64,000 nucleotides of DNA. It comes from Mucilaginibacter saanensis (GTDB lineage: Bacteria; Bacteroidota; Bacteroidia; Sphingobacteriales; Sphingobacteriaceae). The position numbers were made by a program, and so were the translations under genes. The DNA is taken from contig NZ_JACHBZ010000001.1 of the NCBI RefSeq assembly GCF_014200575.1, positions 372,001 through 436,000 on the forward strand, given 5' to 3'. The notes under the pieces were generated by a model, which did not search any database, had not been told where the DNA came from, and worked only from the letters and a program-made list of their open reading frames with translations. This document shows, in pieces, positions 27,846 to 37,414 of the stretch (positions are counted from its first letter, which is position 1; every line of letters begins with the position of its first letter).

Positions 27846-29405
27846 ATGAGTTTTAAAAAGAATTATGTAATTACATCTTATCTGTTGTTGTTTACAGCGT
27901 TACTATCAGGTGTAACGCTCATGAATAGTTGTAAAAAGAAAAGTGGCGTAACCTATAAATTAACCGGCAATGTACTGGTTGACGGGCCTAACCTGGTACA
28001 GCTAAAATGTACCAGTTGCCATTCACTTGTGCCGGTTAATGCACTTAGTAAAGATGTTTGGCAAAGGCATGTATTGCCATATATGGCCAGTTTTGTTCAC
28101 ATATCTATTTATGGGGCAACCTATTACAAACGGAATGTAGCCGATACCGCCGGAGTTACCTTACAGGAATGGCTTACCATAGTTGATTATTATAAAAAAG
28201 CGGCCCCTGATTCTGTTGTGGCTGCTAAAAAGCCTATTCCATTATTAAGCGATTGGGCAGGTTTCACCTTGAAAAAGCCAGAACCGGTAAAGTATAACAG
28301 TTTTACCACCATGGTTGCTGTTAGTCCTTATACACACATGCTATACAGTGCTGATTTTACCAACCAAAAACTGCTTAGTTGGGATAGTAATTTAAAACCT
28401 GACTCATTAGGTACCTTGCCTTCGCCGGCTGTAAATGTAAGTTTTGGAAAAGACACCGCAGGCAACAATGCGGGCTATTTTTCATGCGTGGGGCGTTTGG
28501 AGCCCGCTGATTTTCCTAATGGTAAAATAGTAAAGGTTAACCTTGATGCCAAGGTGATCAATAACGACCAAACCTTTGTAGCGTCTGATTTGCCACGGCC
28601 TGTTCAAACCGTAACAGCCGATTTTAATAAGGATGGCCTGGCAGATATGGTGGTTTGCGGACAGGGCAATTTGAAAGGCGGCGTTTTTCTGCTGAAACAA
28701 AATCGTGATCATTCATACAGTCAGGAAACCATTTATGATAAACCAGGAGCGGTACAAGCGGTAACCGGCGATTTTAATAAGGATGGCTGGCTCGATGTTA
28801 TGGTGTTGATGGGAACCGGTGACGAAGGACTTTATCAGTTTTTAAACGATCAAAAGGGTGGTTTTATTAAAAGAACACTGCTGCGTTTCCCGCCGGTGTA
28901 CGGCTCTACAAGTTTCCAGCTGGCGGATATTGACCATGATGGAAACCCCGATCTGATATATACCTGCGGTTACAATTATCACGACTCGCGCCGGATAAAG
29001 CCTTACCATGGTTTATATATTTATACCAACACCGGCAATTGGAACTTTAAACAACGCTGGTTTTATCCTATTAACGGCTGTACAAAAGCCGTAGCGGTTG
29101 ACTTTGATGGTGACGGCGACCTTGATATTGCCACCATAGCCTTTTTTGCCGATATGAAAAATACCCCTGAGGAGGAGTTTATTTATTTTGAACAAACCAA
29201 ACCGTTTGAGTTTAAACCACACGCTATCCCGGTAAGCCAGTACGGACGCTGGATGTGTATGGAAGTGGCCGATCAGAATAATGATGGCAAGCCTGATATT
29301 ATCCTGGGCAATTACTCCAGCGGGTTTATGTTTATCCCCGGTTTTAAACCTTCATGGAACAAGAATTTACCCCTTATTGTACTTGAAAATCATACCAAAA
29401 AGTAA
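27846..29405 (+). CDS. Cytochrome-c-like FG-GAP repeat lipoprotein, copy 1
   Basis: 519 residues, Cys 29 lipobox (MNSC). After the anchor comes a short cytochrome c-like domain with haem site CTSCH (55-59) and a possible axial Met 80 (LPYM). It is followed by a beta-propeller of FG-GAP repeats (TADFNKDGLADMV, TGDFNKDGWLDVM, DIDHDGNPDLI, DFDGDGDLDIA, DQNNDGKPDII). A surface-exposed mono-haem electron carrier fused to a Ca-binding propeller is the simplest reading. Starts 16 bases after the haloperoxidase-type gene. The next gene is a diverged copy. Confidence 0.88.
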   Translation: MSFKKNYVITSYLLLFTALLSGVTLMNSCKKKSGVTYKLTGNVLVDGPNLVQLKCTSCHSLVPVNALSKDVWQRHVLPYMASFVHISIYGATYYKRNVADTAGVTLQEWLTIVDYYKKAAPDSVVAAKKPIPLLSDWAGFTLKKPEPVKYNSFTTMVAVSPYTHMLYSADFTNQKLLSWDSNLKPDSLGTLPSPAVNVSFGKDTAGNNAGYFSCVGRLEPADFPNGKIVKVNLDAKVINNDQTFVASDLPRPVQTVTADFNKDGLADMVVCGQGNLKGGVFLLKQNRDHSYSQETIYDKPGAVQAVTGDFNKDGWLDVMVLMGTGDEGLYQFLNDQKGGFIKRTLLRFPPVYGSTSFQLADIDHDGNPDLIYTCGYNYHDSRRIKPYHGLYIYTNTGNWNFKQRWFYPINGCTKAVAVDFDGDGDLDIATIAFFADMKNTPEEEFIYFEQTKPFEFKPHAIPVSQYGRWMCMEVADQNNDGKPDIILGNYSSGFMFIPGFKPSWNKNLPLIVLENHTKK

Positions 29406-29458
29406 AAAGTAATATAAAAGCTGCACCCTGCTTGTGTCTGCAAAATTGAAAAGTGTAA

Positions 29459-31057
29459 ATGATTATAAACCACAGGTTGCCAAAAAAAAAGGTGTGTCTT
29501 CTATTTGTTTCTGCGTTTGCCATGGCTGTTGCTATAAACAGTTGTGGTGATAAAGACAATAACAATACAGCCAGCAATAACGACTATTTAGCTGAAGGGA
29601 AAAAACTGGCAGCAGTGCATTGTGCAAGCTGCCATCAGTTACCAGATCCCTCTTTGTTGGATAGCCACACCTGGGATGTAGGCATCCTGCCGGCTATGGC
29701 GCCTAAATTTGGCTTTAAAAGCTTTATGGGCAATTACCTGGTATCATCAGGTACCAGTATGTCAAAAGATGATTGGTATAAAATTGTAGCTTACTATAAA
29801 AATACTTCTCCTAAAAAGCTTTTAATACCCAAGCCCAATGCGGTAAACGATTGGGCTATTTTTAGTGTTAAACGCCCCTTGAAAGTGGATACCTCCGGTG
29901 CGCCGGCCATGACAACTACGGTGGGCTATAACCCTAACGATAACCAGATTTATAGTGGGACGCTTGATAGTCATTTTTACCGCTGGAACAGCGATTTGCA
30001 GGTTACCAATATTCAAAAGTTTCCCTCGCCGGTTACTGACATTAATTTCTTTAAAACGCCATCAGAACCTAACGGGGCTATTTTAACCTGTATTGGGATG
30101 CTGCCCCCAAATGATCTGCTTAAAGGCCGGTTGATAAATGTTGACCTGAATAGCAAATCAACTAAAAGTAATGTCAAAATGATTACCGAGAGTCTGCCGC
30201 GTCCGGTAAAAAGTGCCAGTGCCGATTTTAATAAGGACGGCCTGATGGATTATGTAACCTGCGGTTTTGGACGTAATCAGGGTGGTTTATACCTGGTGCA
30301 GCAACTGCCCAATCATCAGTTTAAAAGAAAAGTGATCAGGGCGCTGCCCGGTGCAACGCAGGTATTTACCGGCGATTTTAATAACGATGGCTGGCCCGAT
30401 GTAGTTTGTTTATTTGCCCAGGCCGATGAAGGGGTATGGCTGTTTTTGAATGATAAAAAGGGTGGTTTTACTACTCAAAACCTGCTGCATTTTCCATCGG
30501 TGTATGGTTCAAGTAGTTTTCAGCTGGTTGATTTTAACCACGACGGTAAGCTGGATATTTTGTATACCTGCGGTGATAATAATGACTTTTCGCCGGTGTT
30601 TAAGCCTTATCATGGCGTATATATATTTACCAACCAGGGCAACTGGAAATTTAAGCAAACCTATTTTTATCATATTAACGGCTGCTCAAAGGCCATAGCT
30701 GCCGATTTTGATCAGGACGGCGATCTGGATATCGCAGTGATCGCTTTCTTTCCCGATTTTAAATATCACCCCGAGGAGGGTTTTACCTATCATGAACAAA
30801 CCAGCCCCGGCAAGTTTAGGGTTCATGCCCTTCCGATTAACCAATATGGCCGGTGGATATGCATGGACGTTGATGATGTTGATCAGGATGGTGACCTTGA
30901 TATTATTCTGGGTAATTTTTCTGTAGGAGCAAAAGGGCTCATGGTTCAAAAAGACGTAACCCCCAACTGGGATATGCACGAACCCGTAATTGTGCTTCAG
31001 AACACACTGAAAAACGGTAATAAAGTGCCAATACGCAGCAATAGTATAATGAAATGA
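29459..31057 (+). CDS. Cytochrome-c-like FG-GAP repeat lipoprotein, copy 2
   Basis: 532 residues and clearly a paralogue of the preceding gene along its whole length. Lipobox Cys 29 (INSC), haem site CASCH at 55-59 and possible ligand Met 80 (LPAM) fall at the same positions as in copy 1. The FG-GAP part follows the same order (SADFNKDGLMDYV, TGDFNNDGWPDVV, DFNHDGKLDIL, DFDQDGDLDIA, DVDQDGDLDII). It lies 53 bases after copy 1. Tandem duplication and divergence suggest two partners in one redox chain, or two ligands. Confidence 0.88.
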   Translation: MIINHRLPKKKVCLLFVSAFAMAVAINSCGDKDNNNTASNNDYLAEGKKLAAVHCASCHQLPDPSLLDSHTWDVGILPAMAPKFGFKSFMGNYLVSSGTSMSKDDWYKIVAYYKNTSPKKLLIPKPNAVNDWAIFSVKRPLKVDTSGAPAMTTTVGYNPNDNQIYSGTLDSHFYRWNSDLQVTNIQKFPSPVTDINFFKTPSEPNGAILTCIGMLPPNDLLKGRLINVDLNSKSTKSNVKMITESLPRPVKSASADFNKDGLMDYVTCGFGRNQGGLYLVQQLPNHQFKRKVIRALPGATQVFTGDFNNDGWPDVVCLFAQADEGVWLFLNDKKGGFTTQNLLHFPSVYGSSSFQLVDFNHDGKLDILYTCGDNNDFSPVFKPYHGVYIFTNQGNWKFKQTYFYHINGCSKAIAADFDQDGDLDIAVIAFFPDFKYHPEEGFTYHEQTSPGKFRVHALPINQYGRWICMDVDDVDQDGDLDIILGNFSVGAKGLMVQKDVTPNWDMHEPVIVLQNTLKNGNKVPIRSNSIMK

Positions 31058-31190
31058 TAAATTAGTACACCATTAACTTTCTGTTTGTTAGTTAGTTTTG
31101 AAACGTTATTTATTGCTTTTAAACTGTGTTGAATACCAGCTGTTTTATGTTGGTTAACCAGTGGTTTGAGCATGTTTTTTAAAAAATACG

Positions 31191-33986
31191 TTGATGAAAA
31201 AAACTATTTATGCTGCTTTAAGTGTTATTGCCGTGTGTATAATGCCTGCGCGTATGTTTGCGCAATCGGGGCCGGTAAAACAGGTTAAGTTAAGTAATTT
31301 CGATCTGCAGTCTTCTGCGTTGGTCAGCGCTTCGGGAGCCGAACTGTCAACCACACAATACCGTTCGCCGGTTTATTGGTTCCCGGTAAAGGTACCATCA
31401 ACGGTACTTAGGGGTTTGGTAGCCAATAAAATTTATCCCGACCCATACCAGGGCCTGAATAATATGCTCATTCCGGATGCTTCTGATCAGTTTAATAAGG
31501 AGTATAACCTGGAACAATACAGTCATTTGCCCAATGACCCAAATCCGTGGAAAAAGCCATACTGGTACCGTACCACATTCAAGGTGTCTGCCGGTGATAA
31601 AGGACGTCAGTTTCAGCTTGTGTTCAAGGGCATAAACTACCGCGCGGCTGTTTGGCTGAATGGCAAACAAATTGCAGATAGTACTCAGATGGCTGGCATG
31701 TTTGCGGAGCATAACCTCAATGTGAGCGGAGCCATTATAGCCGGAGGCGAAAATGCATTAGCTGTAAAAATTTATCCGTTAGATTATCCGGGTTATCCCG
31801 CAAAAGAACAGTTGAAAGCTTTAGGCCCATTTTACGAAAACGGCGGCCCAACCGGTGATATCGGTAAAAACGTAACCATGCTTTGCTCTGTAGGCTGGGA
31901 TTGGATTCCGCCCGTACGTGATCGTAATATGGGTATCTGGCAGCCTGTTTACCTGCGTACAACCGGCCCGGTAACTATCGGCCGGCCCAAGCTGGTAACT
32001 GATTTACCCAATTTGCCCGATACCAGCGTGGCAAAAATATCGCTCAACTTAACGCTGTCAAACAATACCTCAACAGCTAACAACGGTAAATTAACCATCA
32101 GCATAAAACCTGAGAATTTTACAGGCTTGCCTGTTCAGTTTACACAGGCCCTTGCAGTGGCTGCAAACTCAGCAACCGCTGTAGCATTAAATGCCGATAA
32201 AATAAGTCAGTTAATAGTACACCAGCCTAAATTGTGGTGGCCAAATGGTTACGGTAGAGCCTATCTTTACCGTATCCGGTTACAATATGCCGATAGCAAG
32301 GGCATCAGCGACGATACCACTTTTGTTTTTGGTATACGCACCGTAAGCTCAAAAGCAACCATGGTGAATGGTTTTGCTCGCCGTGACTTTTATGTGAACG
32401 GTAAAAAAGTGCACCTGGTAGGTGGCGCATGGGTACCCGATATGATGGTGAACCGTGATTCGGCCCGTTATGATTATGAAATGCACCTTTGCCGCAACGC
32501 CAACGTAAACCTGGTGCGCATCTGGGGCGGCGGTGTAACACCACCTGATGCTTTTTGGAATGCTGCCGATAAATATGGCCAAATGGTATGGTCAGACTTT
32601 TGGATCACCGGCGATACCCAAGGCGAATTTAAAGGCTCGCCCGATTGGCCGCTGGAAGGTAACATATTTATAAAAAATGTGGAAAGCACTATTTATCGGG
32701 TACGCAATCATCCCAGCTTATTGGTATGGACAGGCGGTAACGAAGGCCATGCCCGCAAGGAGCTGTATGATGTAATGCGCAATGATATTATTACATTGGA
32801 TGGTAGCAGGCCATTTATTCCAAGCTCGTCGGGTTTTGCTAAGCTGCCGTCCGGTTGGAAAGGCTCATGGCCTGATGATATGCCATCGGGTGTTTACAGC
32901 GGTGGTCCCTATGAATGGAAAGATCCCAAGGATTACTATAAGTTAGCAAATCAAGGTAAAGACTGGTTATTTAAAGACGAAACCGGTTTGCCATCGCAAC
33001 CACCTTATACCACGCTATCTAAAATTATACCTAACCTGGTTTGGGATACCACGCTGCCATTCCCGCTCAACAATACCTGGGGTTACCATGATGCCGCTAC
33101 CGGCGCAGGCAGGTATGACAAGTATAACGATGAAATGGTAAAGCGGTACGGCAAGCCTAACAGCATGGTTAATTTTTCTGACAAGATGCAGTTGATGAAT
33201 GAGGTTGGTTACCGTGGCATATTTGAAGCCGACGGACACAAACTGAACGAAACCGGCGGCGTAATGCTTTGGAAACTGAACGCTGCCCTGCCAAGCGTAA
33301 TATGGCAGATATATGATTGGTACCTGGAGCCCAATGCCGGCTATTACGGCATGCAAAATGCCTGCGAGCCTATACATATTCAGTATAACTATGATAATGG
33401 AGCTGTGGCACTTATTAACCGTACGCATCACGCAACCGGCAGCCTTACAGCTACCGCAGATGTGTTTGACATCAACAGTAAACTGATCAAGTCATTGAAT
33501 GCAGCACACGTGGGTTTAGCTGCTACAGGCACACAGGAGGTTTTACAGTTAAAAGATGTACTGGCAAATACCCAGGGGGTAAGTTTTGTGGTACTTAACC
33601 TTAAAAATGCGGTAGGAAAAACAGTATCTCACAATGTTTATGCATTATCAGCCAATGACGATTTTAAATCGCTGAGTGATATTAAACATGCGCAGGTACA
33701 AGCCAAAGTTTTAAAAGCAGAACCGGGCATAAGCGAAAATAAATGGACGCTACAGTTCACCAATACCTCAGATAAACTGGCATTTTTTGTACGCCCGCAA
33801 CTGATGAAGAATGGTGAAGAAGTAATGCCGAGCTACTGGACAAGTAATTACTTTTCACTTGCTCCGCATGAAAGTATTACCGTTTCTGTAAGCGCACCGG
33901 TAGCCAAATTAGATAACCAAACACCAACAGTGTTATTAGAAGGCTGGAACCTGGATAAACAGGTAATTGTGTTGCCCGCAAAATAA
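31191..33986 (+). CDS. Exported glycoside hydrolase family 2, exo-beta-glucosaminidase/mannosidase-like
   Basis: 931 residues with signal peptide (RMFAQ, to about 25). Domains: sugar-binding jelly roll (about 40-220), Ig-like (about 255-390) and TIM barrel (about 395-700), then C-terminal beta domains. Likely acid/base E518 in WTGGNEGHA; likely nucleophile E597 in FKDETGLPS. MLWKLNAALPSVIWQIYDWYLEPNAGYYG resembles the GH2 exo-beta-D-glucosaminidase (CsxA-like) branch more than LacZ. It would remove beta-linked GlcN or Man residues. It follows the redox-lipoprotein genes by 133 bases and is closed by a terminator, so it may have its own promoter. Confidence 0.92.
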   Translation: MMKKTIYAALSVIAVCIMPARMFAQSGPVKQVKLSNFDLQSSALVSASGAELSTTQYRSPVYWFPVKVPSTVLRGLVANKIYPDPYQGLNNMLIPDASDQFNKEYNLEQYSHLPNDPNPWKKPYWYRTTFKVSAGDKGRQFQLVFKGINYRAAVWLNGKQIADSTQMAGMFAEHNLNVSGAIIAGGENALAVKIYPLDYPGYPAKEQLKALGPFYENGGPTGDIGKNVTMLCSVGWDWIPPVRDRNMGIWQPVYLRTTGPVTIGRPKLVTDLPNLPDTSVAKISLNLTLSNNTSTANNGKLTISIKPENFTGLPVQFTQALAVAANSATAVALNADKISQLIVHQPKLWWPNGYGRAYLYRIRLQYADSKGISDDTTFVFGIRTVSSKATMVNGFARRDFYVNGKKVHLVGGAWVPDMMVNRDSARYDYEMHLCRNANVNLVRIWGGGVTPPDAFWNAADKYGQMVWSDFWITGDTQGEFKGSPDWPLEGNIFIKNVESTIYRVRNHPSLLVWTGGNEGHARKELYDVMRNDIITLDGSRPFIPSSSGFAKLPSGWKGSWPDDMPSGVYSGGPYEWKDPKDYYKLANQGKDWLFKDETGLPSQPPYTTLSKIIPNLVWDTTLPFPLNNTWGYHDAATGAGRYDKYNDEMVKRYGKPNSMVNFSDKMQLMNEVGYRGIFEADGHKLNETGGVMLWKLNAALPSVIWQIYDWYLEPNAGYYGMQNACEPIHIQYNYDNGAVALINRTHHATGSLTATADVFDINSKLIKSLNAAHVGLAATGTQEVLQLKDVLANTQGVSFVVLNLKNAVGKTVSHNVYALSANDDFKSLSDIKHAQVQAKVLKAEPGISENKWTLQFTNTSDKLAFFVRPQLMKNGEEVMPSYWTSNYFSLAPHESITVSVSAPVAKLDNQTPTVLLEGWNLDKQVIVLPAK

Positions 33987-34004
33987 ATAGTAATACTACT
34001 AATA

Positions 34005-34034
34005 AAAAGCCGGGTAGTTAGCTATCCGGCTTTT
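34005..34034 (+). terminator. Rho-independent terminator after the GH2 gene
   Basis: AAAAGCCGGGTAG pairs with CTATCCGGCTTTT (one G-T pair) around a TTAG loop. It starts 18 bases after the GH2 stop and ends the long plus-strand utilisation region. Confidence 0.85.
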
Positions 34035-34117
34035 GTTGTTTATCAGGGTTTCATATTACAAAAAAATAACAATCCATAATCAACACAAATTGTTATTTTA
34101 CCTGTAAAATTATAGCG

Positions 34118-35422
34118 ATGAACAAAGCTGATGTATTGATAATAGGGGCGGGAGCTGCAGGCCTGATAGCTGCGTATAAACTGGCAAATGCAGGTAAAAA
34201 GGTAACGGTACTGGAAGCACAGGACCGCATTGGCGGCCGGATCCATACGCTGGAAGGCAGATCAGGCGGGCCGGCTGTTGAGCTTGGTGCCGAATTTGTT
34301 CATGGCGACCTGCCCGTTACCCTTGGTTTGTTAAACGAGGCAGGTATTAAATATCATTCAGCTTCGGCAACCATGTGGCGGTATGAACAAGGTAAGTTTA
34401 CCGCCAATGATTCATTTATAGAACATTGGGATTTACTGATAAACAGGTTGAACAAGCTGGGGCAGGATATCAATATTGATGATTTTATGATACAGGAGTT
34501 TCCAGGTGATAAGTACAACCGGATGAGGACATCAATAAGGCAATTCGTATCCGGATATGATACTGCCGATCCGAAAAAAGCCAGCTGTTTTGCCTTGCGG
34601 AACGAATGGCAAAACGAGGATGATAGTGCACAGCATCGTATTACCGGCGGATATGGTGTACTTATGAACTACCTGGCAAATGAATGTAAGGCCAATGCCG
34701 GCGAGATCTGCTTGAATAGCATTGCAAAGGATATATACTGGGAACCAGGCAAAGCAAGTGTTATAACTACTGACGGCACAACTTATCAGGCCGATAAAAT
34801 GATCATAGCCGTTCCATTGGGTGTTTTGCAGGCCGCGACAGAAAAAAAAGGAGCCATAACATTTCATCCGCCTGTTAATGCGTATAGCGAGGCAATACAG
34901 CAAATGGGGTTTGGTGCAGTGATAAAAATACTGCTGGAGTTTGACGAACGCTTTTGGGAGAACGGACAATCCGGAGAACAGGCTGGCGAAAAACCGAAAG
35001 ATATGGGATATCTTTTTTCGACAGAAGAAATACCTACCTGGTGGACACAATTTCCGGAACACTCAACCGTATTTACCGGGTGGATAGGCGGCCCGGGTGC
35101 TGAAGCAAAAAGAGATATGACTGATGAGGAAATATTATTGGAGGGCCTACAGTCTGTAGCCAACATTTTTAAACTCAATATCGGCGAATTAAAAAAACGA
35201 CTCAAAAGCTGGCATGTAGTCAACTGGACGGCTAAACCTTTCACCCAGGGTTCTTATGCTTATGATACTGTAAACGCCCCGGCAGCGCGTAAAACACTCA
35301 ATACCCCGGTTGATGCCACGTTGTTTTTTACAGGCGAATATCTTTACGAAGGCACTGCAATGGGTACGGTAGAGGCTGCTTTAACAAGCGGAACAGATGT
35401 TGCAGAGCAAGTGATGAGGTAA
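34118..35422 (+). CDS. Flavin-containing amine oxidase (FAD-dependent)
   Basis: 434 residues, cytosolic. N-terminal FAD site: DVLIIGAGAAGLIAAYKLANAG then VLEAQDRIGGRIHT (second dinucleotide motif). GAEFVHGD and the C-terminal FTGEYLYEGTAMGTVEAAL complete the monoamine-oxidase-type FAD fold. Family members oxidise primary or secondary amines to imines with H2O2 release. Substrate unknown. The only link to the region before it is position: an H2O2 producer near haem and haloperoxidase-type proteins is suggestive, but it is cytosolic and sits beyond a terminator. Confidence 0.9.
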   Translation: MNKADVLIIGAGAAGLIAAYKLANAGKKVTVLEAQDRIGGRIHTLEGRSGGPAVELGAEFVHGDLPVTLGLLNEAGIKYHSASATMWRYEQGKFTANDSFIEHWDLLINRLNKLGQDINIDDFMIQEFPGDKYNRMRTSIRQFVSGYDTADPKKASCFALRNEWQNEDDSAQHRITGGYGVLMNYLANECKANAGEICLNSIAKDIYWEPGKASVITTDGTTYQADKMIIAVPLGVLQAATEKKGAITFHPPVNAYSEAIQQMGFGAVIKILLEFDERFWENGQSGEQAGEKPKDMGYLFSTEEIPTWWTQFPEHSTVFTGWIGGPGAEAKRDMTDEEILLEGLQSVANIFKLNIGELKKRLKSWHVVNWTAKPFTQGSYAYDTVNAPAARKTLNTPVDATLFFTGEYLYEGTAMGTVEAALTSGTDVAEQVMR

Positions 35423-35439
35423 TATTAAACGCTTCTTTA

Positions 35440-35469
35440 TTGCGTTAATAATAAGGTCTGCTATATTTG
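35440..35469 (+). promoter_or_regulatory. Bacteroidota-type promoter of the 188-aa exported protein
   Basis: TTG at 35440-35442, 19 bases, then TATATTTG at 35462-35469: an exact fit to the consensus. The ATG at 35485 follows 15 bases later. The in-frame TTG at 35467 is part of the -7 box and is therefore not the start codon. Confidence 0.75.
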
Positions 35470-35484
35470 AACACCCTGATCACC

Positions 35485-36051
35485 ATGCTGAAAAGAACGT
35501 TTTTACTAATAATTGCATTAACGGTGGGCATAATGGCCCGCGCGCAAACAGCCGATGATGTATATAATAAATACGCAGATTTTAACCTGGCTTTACTGCA
35601 AAGCGAACATGATAAAGCCATTGACTTAGGCGAGCAAATATTACCGGACTCCGCCAAACTTCCGCAGAAAGTGCGCACCAGCTTTTATAATGGTTTAGCA
35701 AAACTATATGAGGACGATAGCCAAAGTATAAAGGCTATAATGTATTACAATAGGGTGCTTGCTGCACAACCTGATTATTACGTAGCACACCGCGCGCTGG
35801 GCTATTTATATATTAAGGATATAGCGGTTAAGCCAGCCAATGATGCTGTTGTGGATGCGGCATATATCAGTAAGGTAAAAAAGGCTTTACCCCATCTGGA
35901 AAAAGCCCAGGCCTGCGACCCAAATGATGATACGCTGGCACTTATTAAGCAACTTTACAGCAATATAAAGGATCAGCAAGGGTTGAGCACCTTAACTGCA
36001 CGCCTTACCGGCCTTAAGAAAAAGTGTATGGATATTTTGAACGACCAGTAA
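35485..36051 (+). CDS. Small exported TPR-like protein
   Basis: 188 residues with signal peptide (RTFLLIIALTVGIMARAQT). The mature part is helical and TPR-like: YNGLAKLYEDDSQSIKAIMYYNRVLAAQPDYYVAHRALGYLYI is two typical repeats, with further helices HLEKAQACDPNDDTLALIKQLYSN. Function unknown; periplasmic scaffold or binding protein is likely. Start chosen from the promoter and the signal peptide. Convergent with the esterase gene, 10 bases apart. Confidence 0.8.
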   Translation: MLKRTFLLIIALTVGIMARAQTADDVYNKYADFNLALLQSEHDKAIDLGEQILPDSAKLPQKVRTSFYNGLAKLYEDDSQSIKAIMYYNRVLAAQPDYYVAHRALGYLYIKDIAVKPANDAVVDAAYISKVKKALPHLEKAQACDPNDDTLALIKQLYSNIKDQQGLSTLTARLTGLKKKCMDILNDQ

Positions 36052-36061
36052 TTTAACCCGC

Positions 36062-36949
36062 TTATTTCTGCCTGAAACTATCGCCAATAAATTCCAGTGC
36101 ATCGGTGATGCCGGTTCGCCAGTAGGTCCAGTTATGGGCGCCATCACGTATCCTGAACTCATGTGGAACTTTCTTTTCTGTCAGGGCAATATGCAATAGC
36201 GAATTGCCTTTACTCAGGGCATCGTCATCGCCGCAGTCAATCCAGTAGCGTACATCATTAAGTTCGTCGGTAGTTTTGCTTTGTACCAGCCCCAGCACCG
36301 AGTTATTTAGCCAGGTGGTATTTAAACGTTCGCGCCCTTTTAAATCAGGCCCCATTACCTTGCTGTAGGCTTCGGCCCAGCGGGCATCGGTTATGGCCAT
36401 AAAATCATCATCGGTACGTACAGCTGCGCTTAAAGCTGCCGCTGCCGAAAATAATTCCGGATGTTTTATGCTGTATACCAGCGTACCAAAGCCACCCATT
36501 GAGAGGCCTGCTACTGCACGGTATTGTTTACTGGCTTTTATACGATATTCTTTTTCAATTGCTGGTATAAACTCCTTGAAAAAGAAATCCTCATAATTTT
36601 GTTTGCCATCGTACGAGTTGATGTACCAGCTTGTTTGGGCATCGGGCATAACAATTATCATGGGTGGTATTGTACCTTCGGCAATTGCTTTATCGGCATA
36701 GCGGTTAATTTCGCCAAACTGCAGCCAGCCGGTATGATCGTCGCCAAAGCCATGCAGCAGGTATACCACCGGGTAATTACGATTTGATGTTTCGTAATCT
36801 GCCGGCAGATAAATAGCATATTTTACATTATGCTTTAAAATATCGCTTTTTACGTTTTGTTCTTCTATCACTTTGCCTTGCTGCTGTGCAAACACAGTGC
36901 CAGCCGTAAACATAAAACAAAAGAATAGTATTTTTTTAAATGTATTCAT
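36062..36949 (-). CDS. Exported alpha/beta-hydrolase esterase (CE1/esterase D-like), copy 1
   Basis: 295 residues with signal peptide (to about 21, TVFAQ). Nucleophile S150 in AGLSMGG; probable acid Asp in WIDCGDDD; His in HNWTYWR. YLLHGFGDDHTGWLQFGEINRYADKAIAEG is typical of the putative-esterase/CE1 family that includes feruloyl and acetylxylan esterases. It probably removes acyl groups from plant polysaccharides or glycosides in the periplasm. A paralogue with the same length and the same residue numbering lies at 37415-38302, with a small unknown gene between. Start at ATG 36949. Confidence 0.9.
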   Translation of the reverse strand: MNTFKKILFFCFMFTAGTVFAQQQGKVIEEQNVKSDILKHNVKYAIYLPADYETSNRNYPVVYLLHGFGDDHTGWLQFGEINRYADKAIAEGTIPPMIIVMPDAQTSWYINSYDGKQNYEDFFFKEFIPAIEKEYRIKASKQYRAVAGLSMGGFGTLVYSIKHPELFSAAAALSAAVRTDDDFMAITDARWAEAYSKVMGPDLKGRERLNTTWLNNSVLGLVQSKTTDELNDVRYWIDCGDDDALSKGNSLLHIALTEKKVPHEFRIRDGAHNWTYWRTGITDALEFIGDSFRQK

Positions 36950-37009
36950 GGCTTATAAGTGTCAAAATATCAAATAATTATATCTGAATAAGTTATGGGT
37001 GGCTGGCTA

Positions 37010-37396
37010 TTAATAAGCATCACTTACCCAAGGTTCTTCGCCGGTAAAGGCTATGTTTAAATCCTCTGCATCTATTTTAAATTTCCAGGTTATGGTATCG
37101 CGTTTGTCTGAATTGATACCGGAACATCCAAAGAAAAAATAAACTGTAAAGGCACAGGTAAACTCGCCGGTTAATTTATCAGTATCAAAACCAAAGCGTA
37201 TTATTTCAAATTCCCGTACTTCCGGCGATCCGCCCTCTTCATCGTGGTAGGATGCTAAAGCGCGGCAAAAATCGGTGTACGGTTTTGAGCCCTTTTCATT
37301 AAAAAAATCGCTTAAAAACTGCTCAATCGTAATTTCCTTAGATAATATCTCTTGAAGTTTATCTGCTGAAACTGCTGATTTAAAATCCTTTGCCAT
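37010..37396 (-). CDS. Hypothetical protein between two esterase paralogues, 128 aa
   Basis: Not recognised. Soluble, no signal peptide. The N-terminal third is helical (AVSADKLQEILSKEITIEQFLSDFF), the rest is beta-rich (EVREFEIIRFGFDTDKLTGEFTCAFTVYFFF, DTITWKFKIDAEDLNIAF). The middle resembles a single beta sandwich or lipocalin-like sheet, but no family can be named. It starts 18 bases after the upstream esterase stop, so it is in one operon with both esterases; its product would stay in the cytosol while theirs are exported. Confidence 0.75.
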   Translation of the reverse strand: MAKDFKSAVSADKLQEILSKEITIEQFLSDFFNEKGSKPYTDFCRALASYHDEEGGSPEVREFEIIRFGFDTDKLTGEFTCAFTVYFFFGCSGINSDKRDTITWKFKIDAEDLNIAFTGEEPWVSDAY

Positions 37397-37414
37397 AGTG
37401 CCTAAAGCTAAACG

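Noticed and set aside
35467..35484. TTG start of the small exported TPR-like gene
   Set aside because: It lies within the TATATTTG -7 box; ATG 35485 gives a proper signal peptide.
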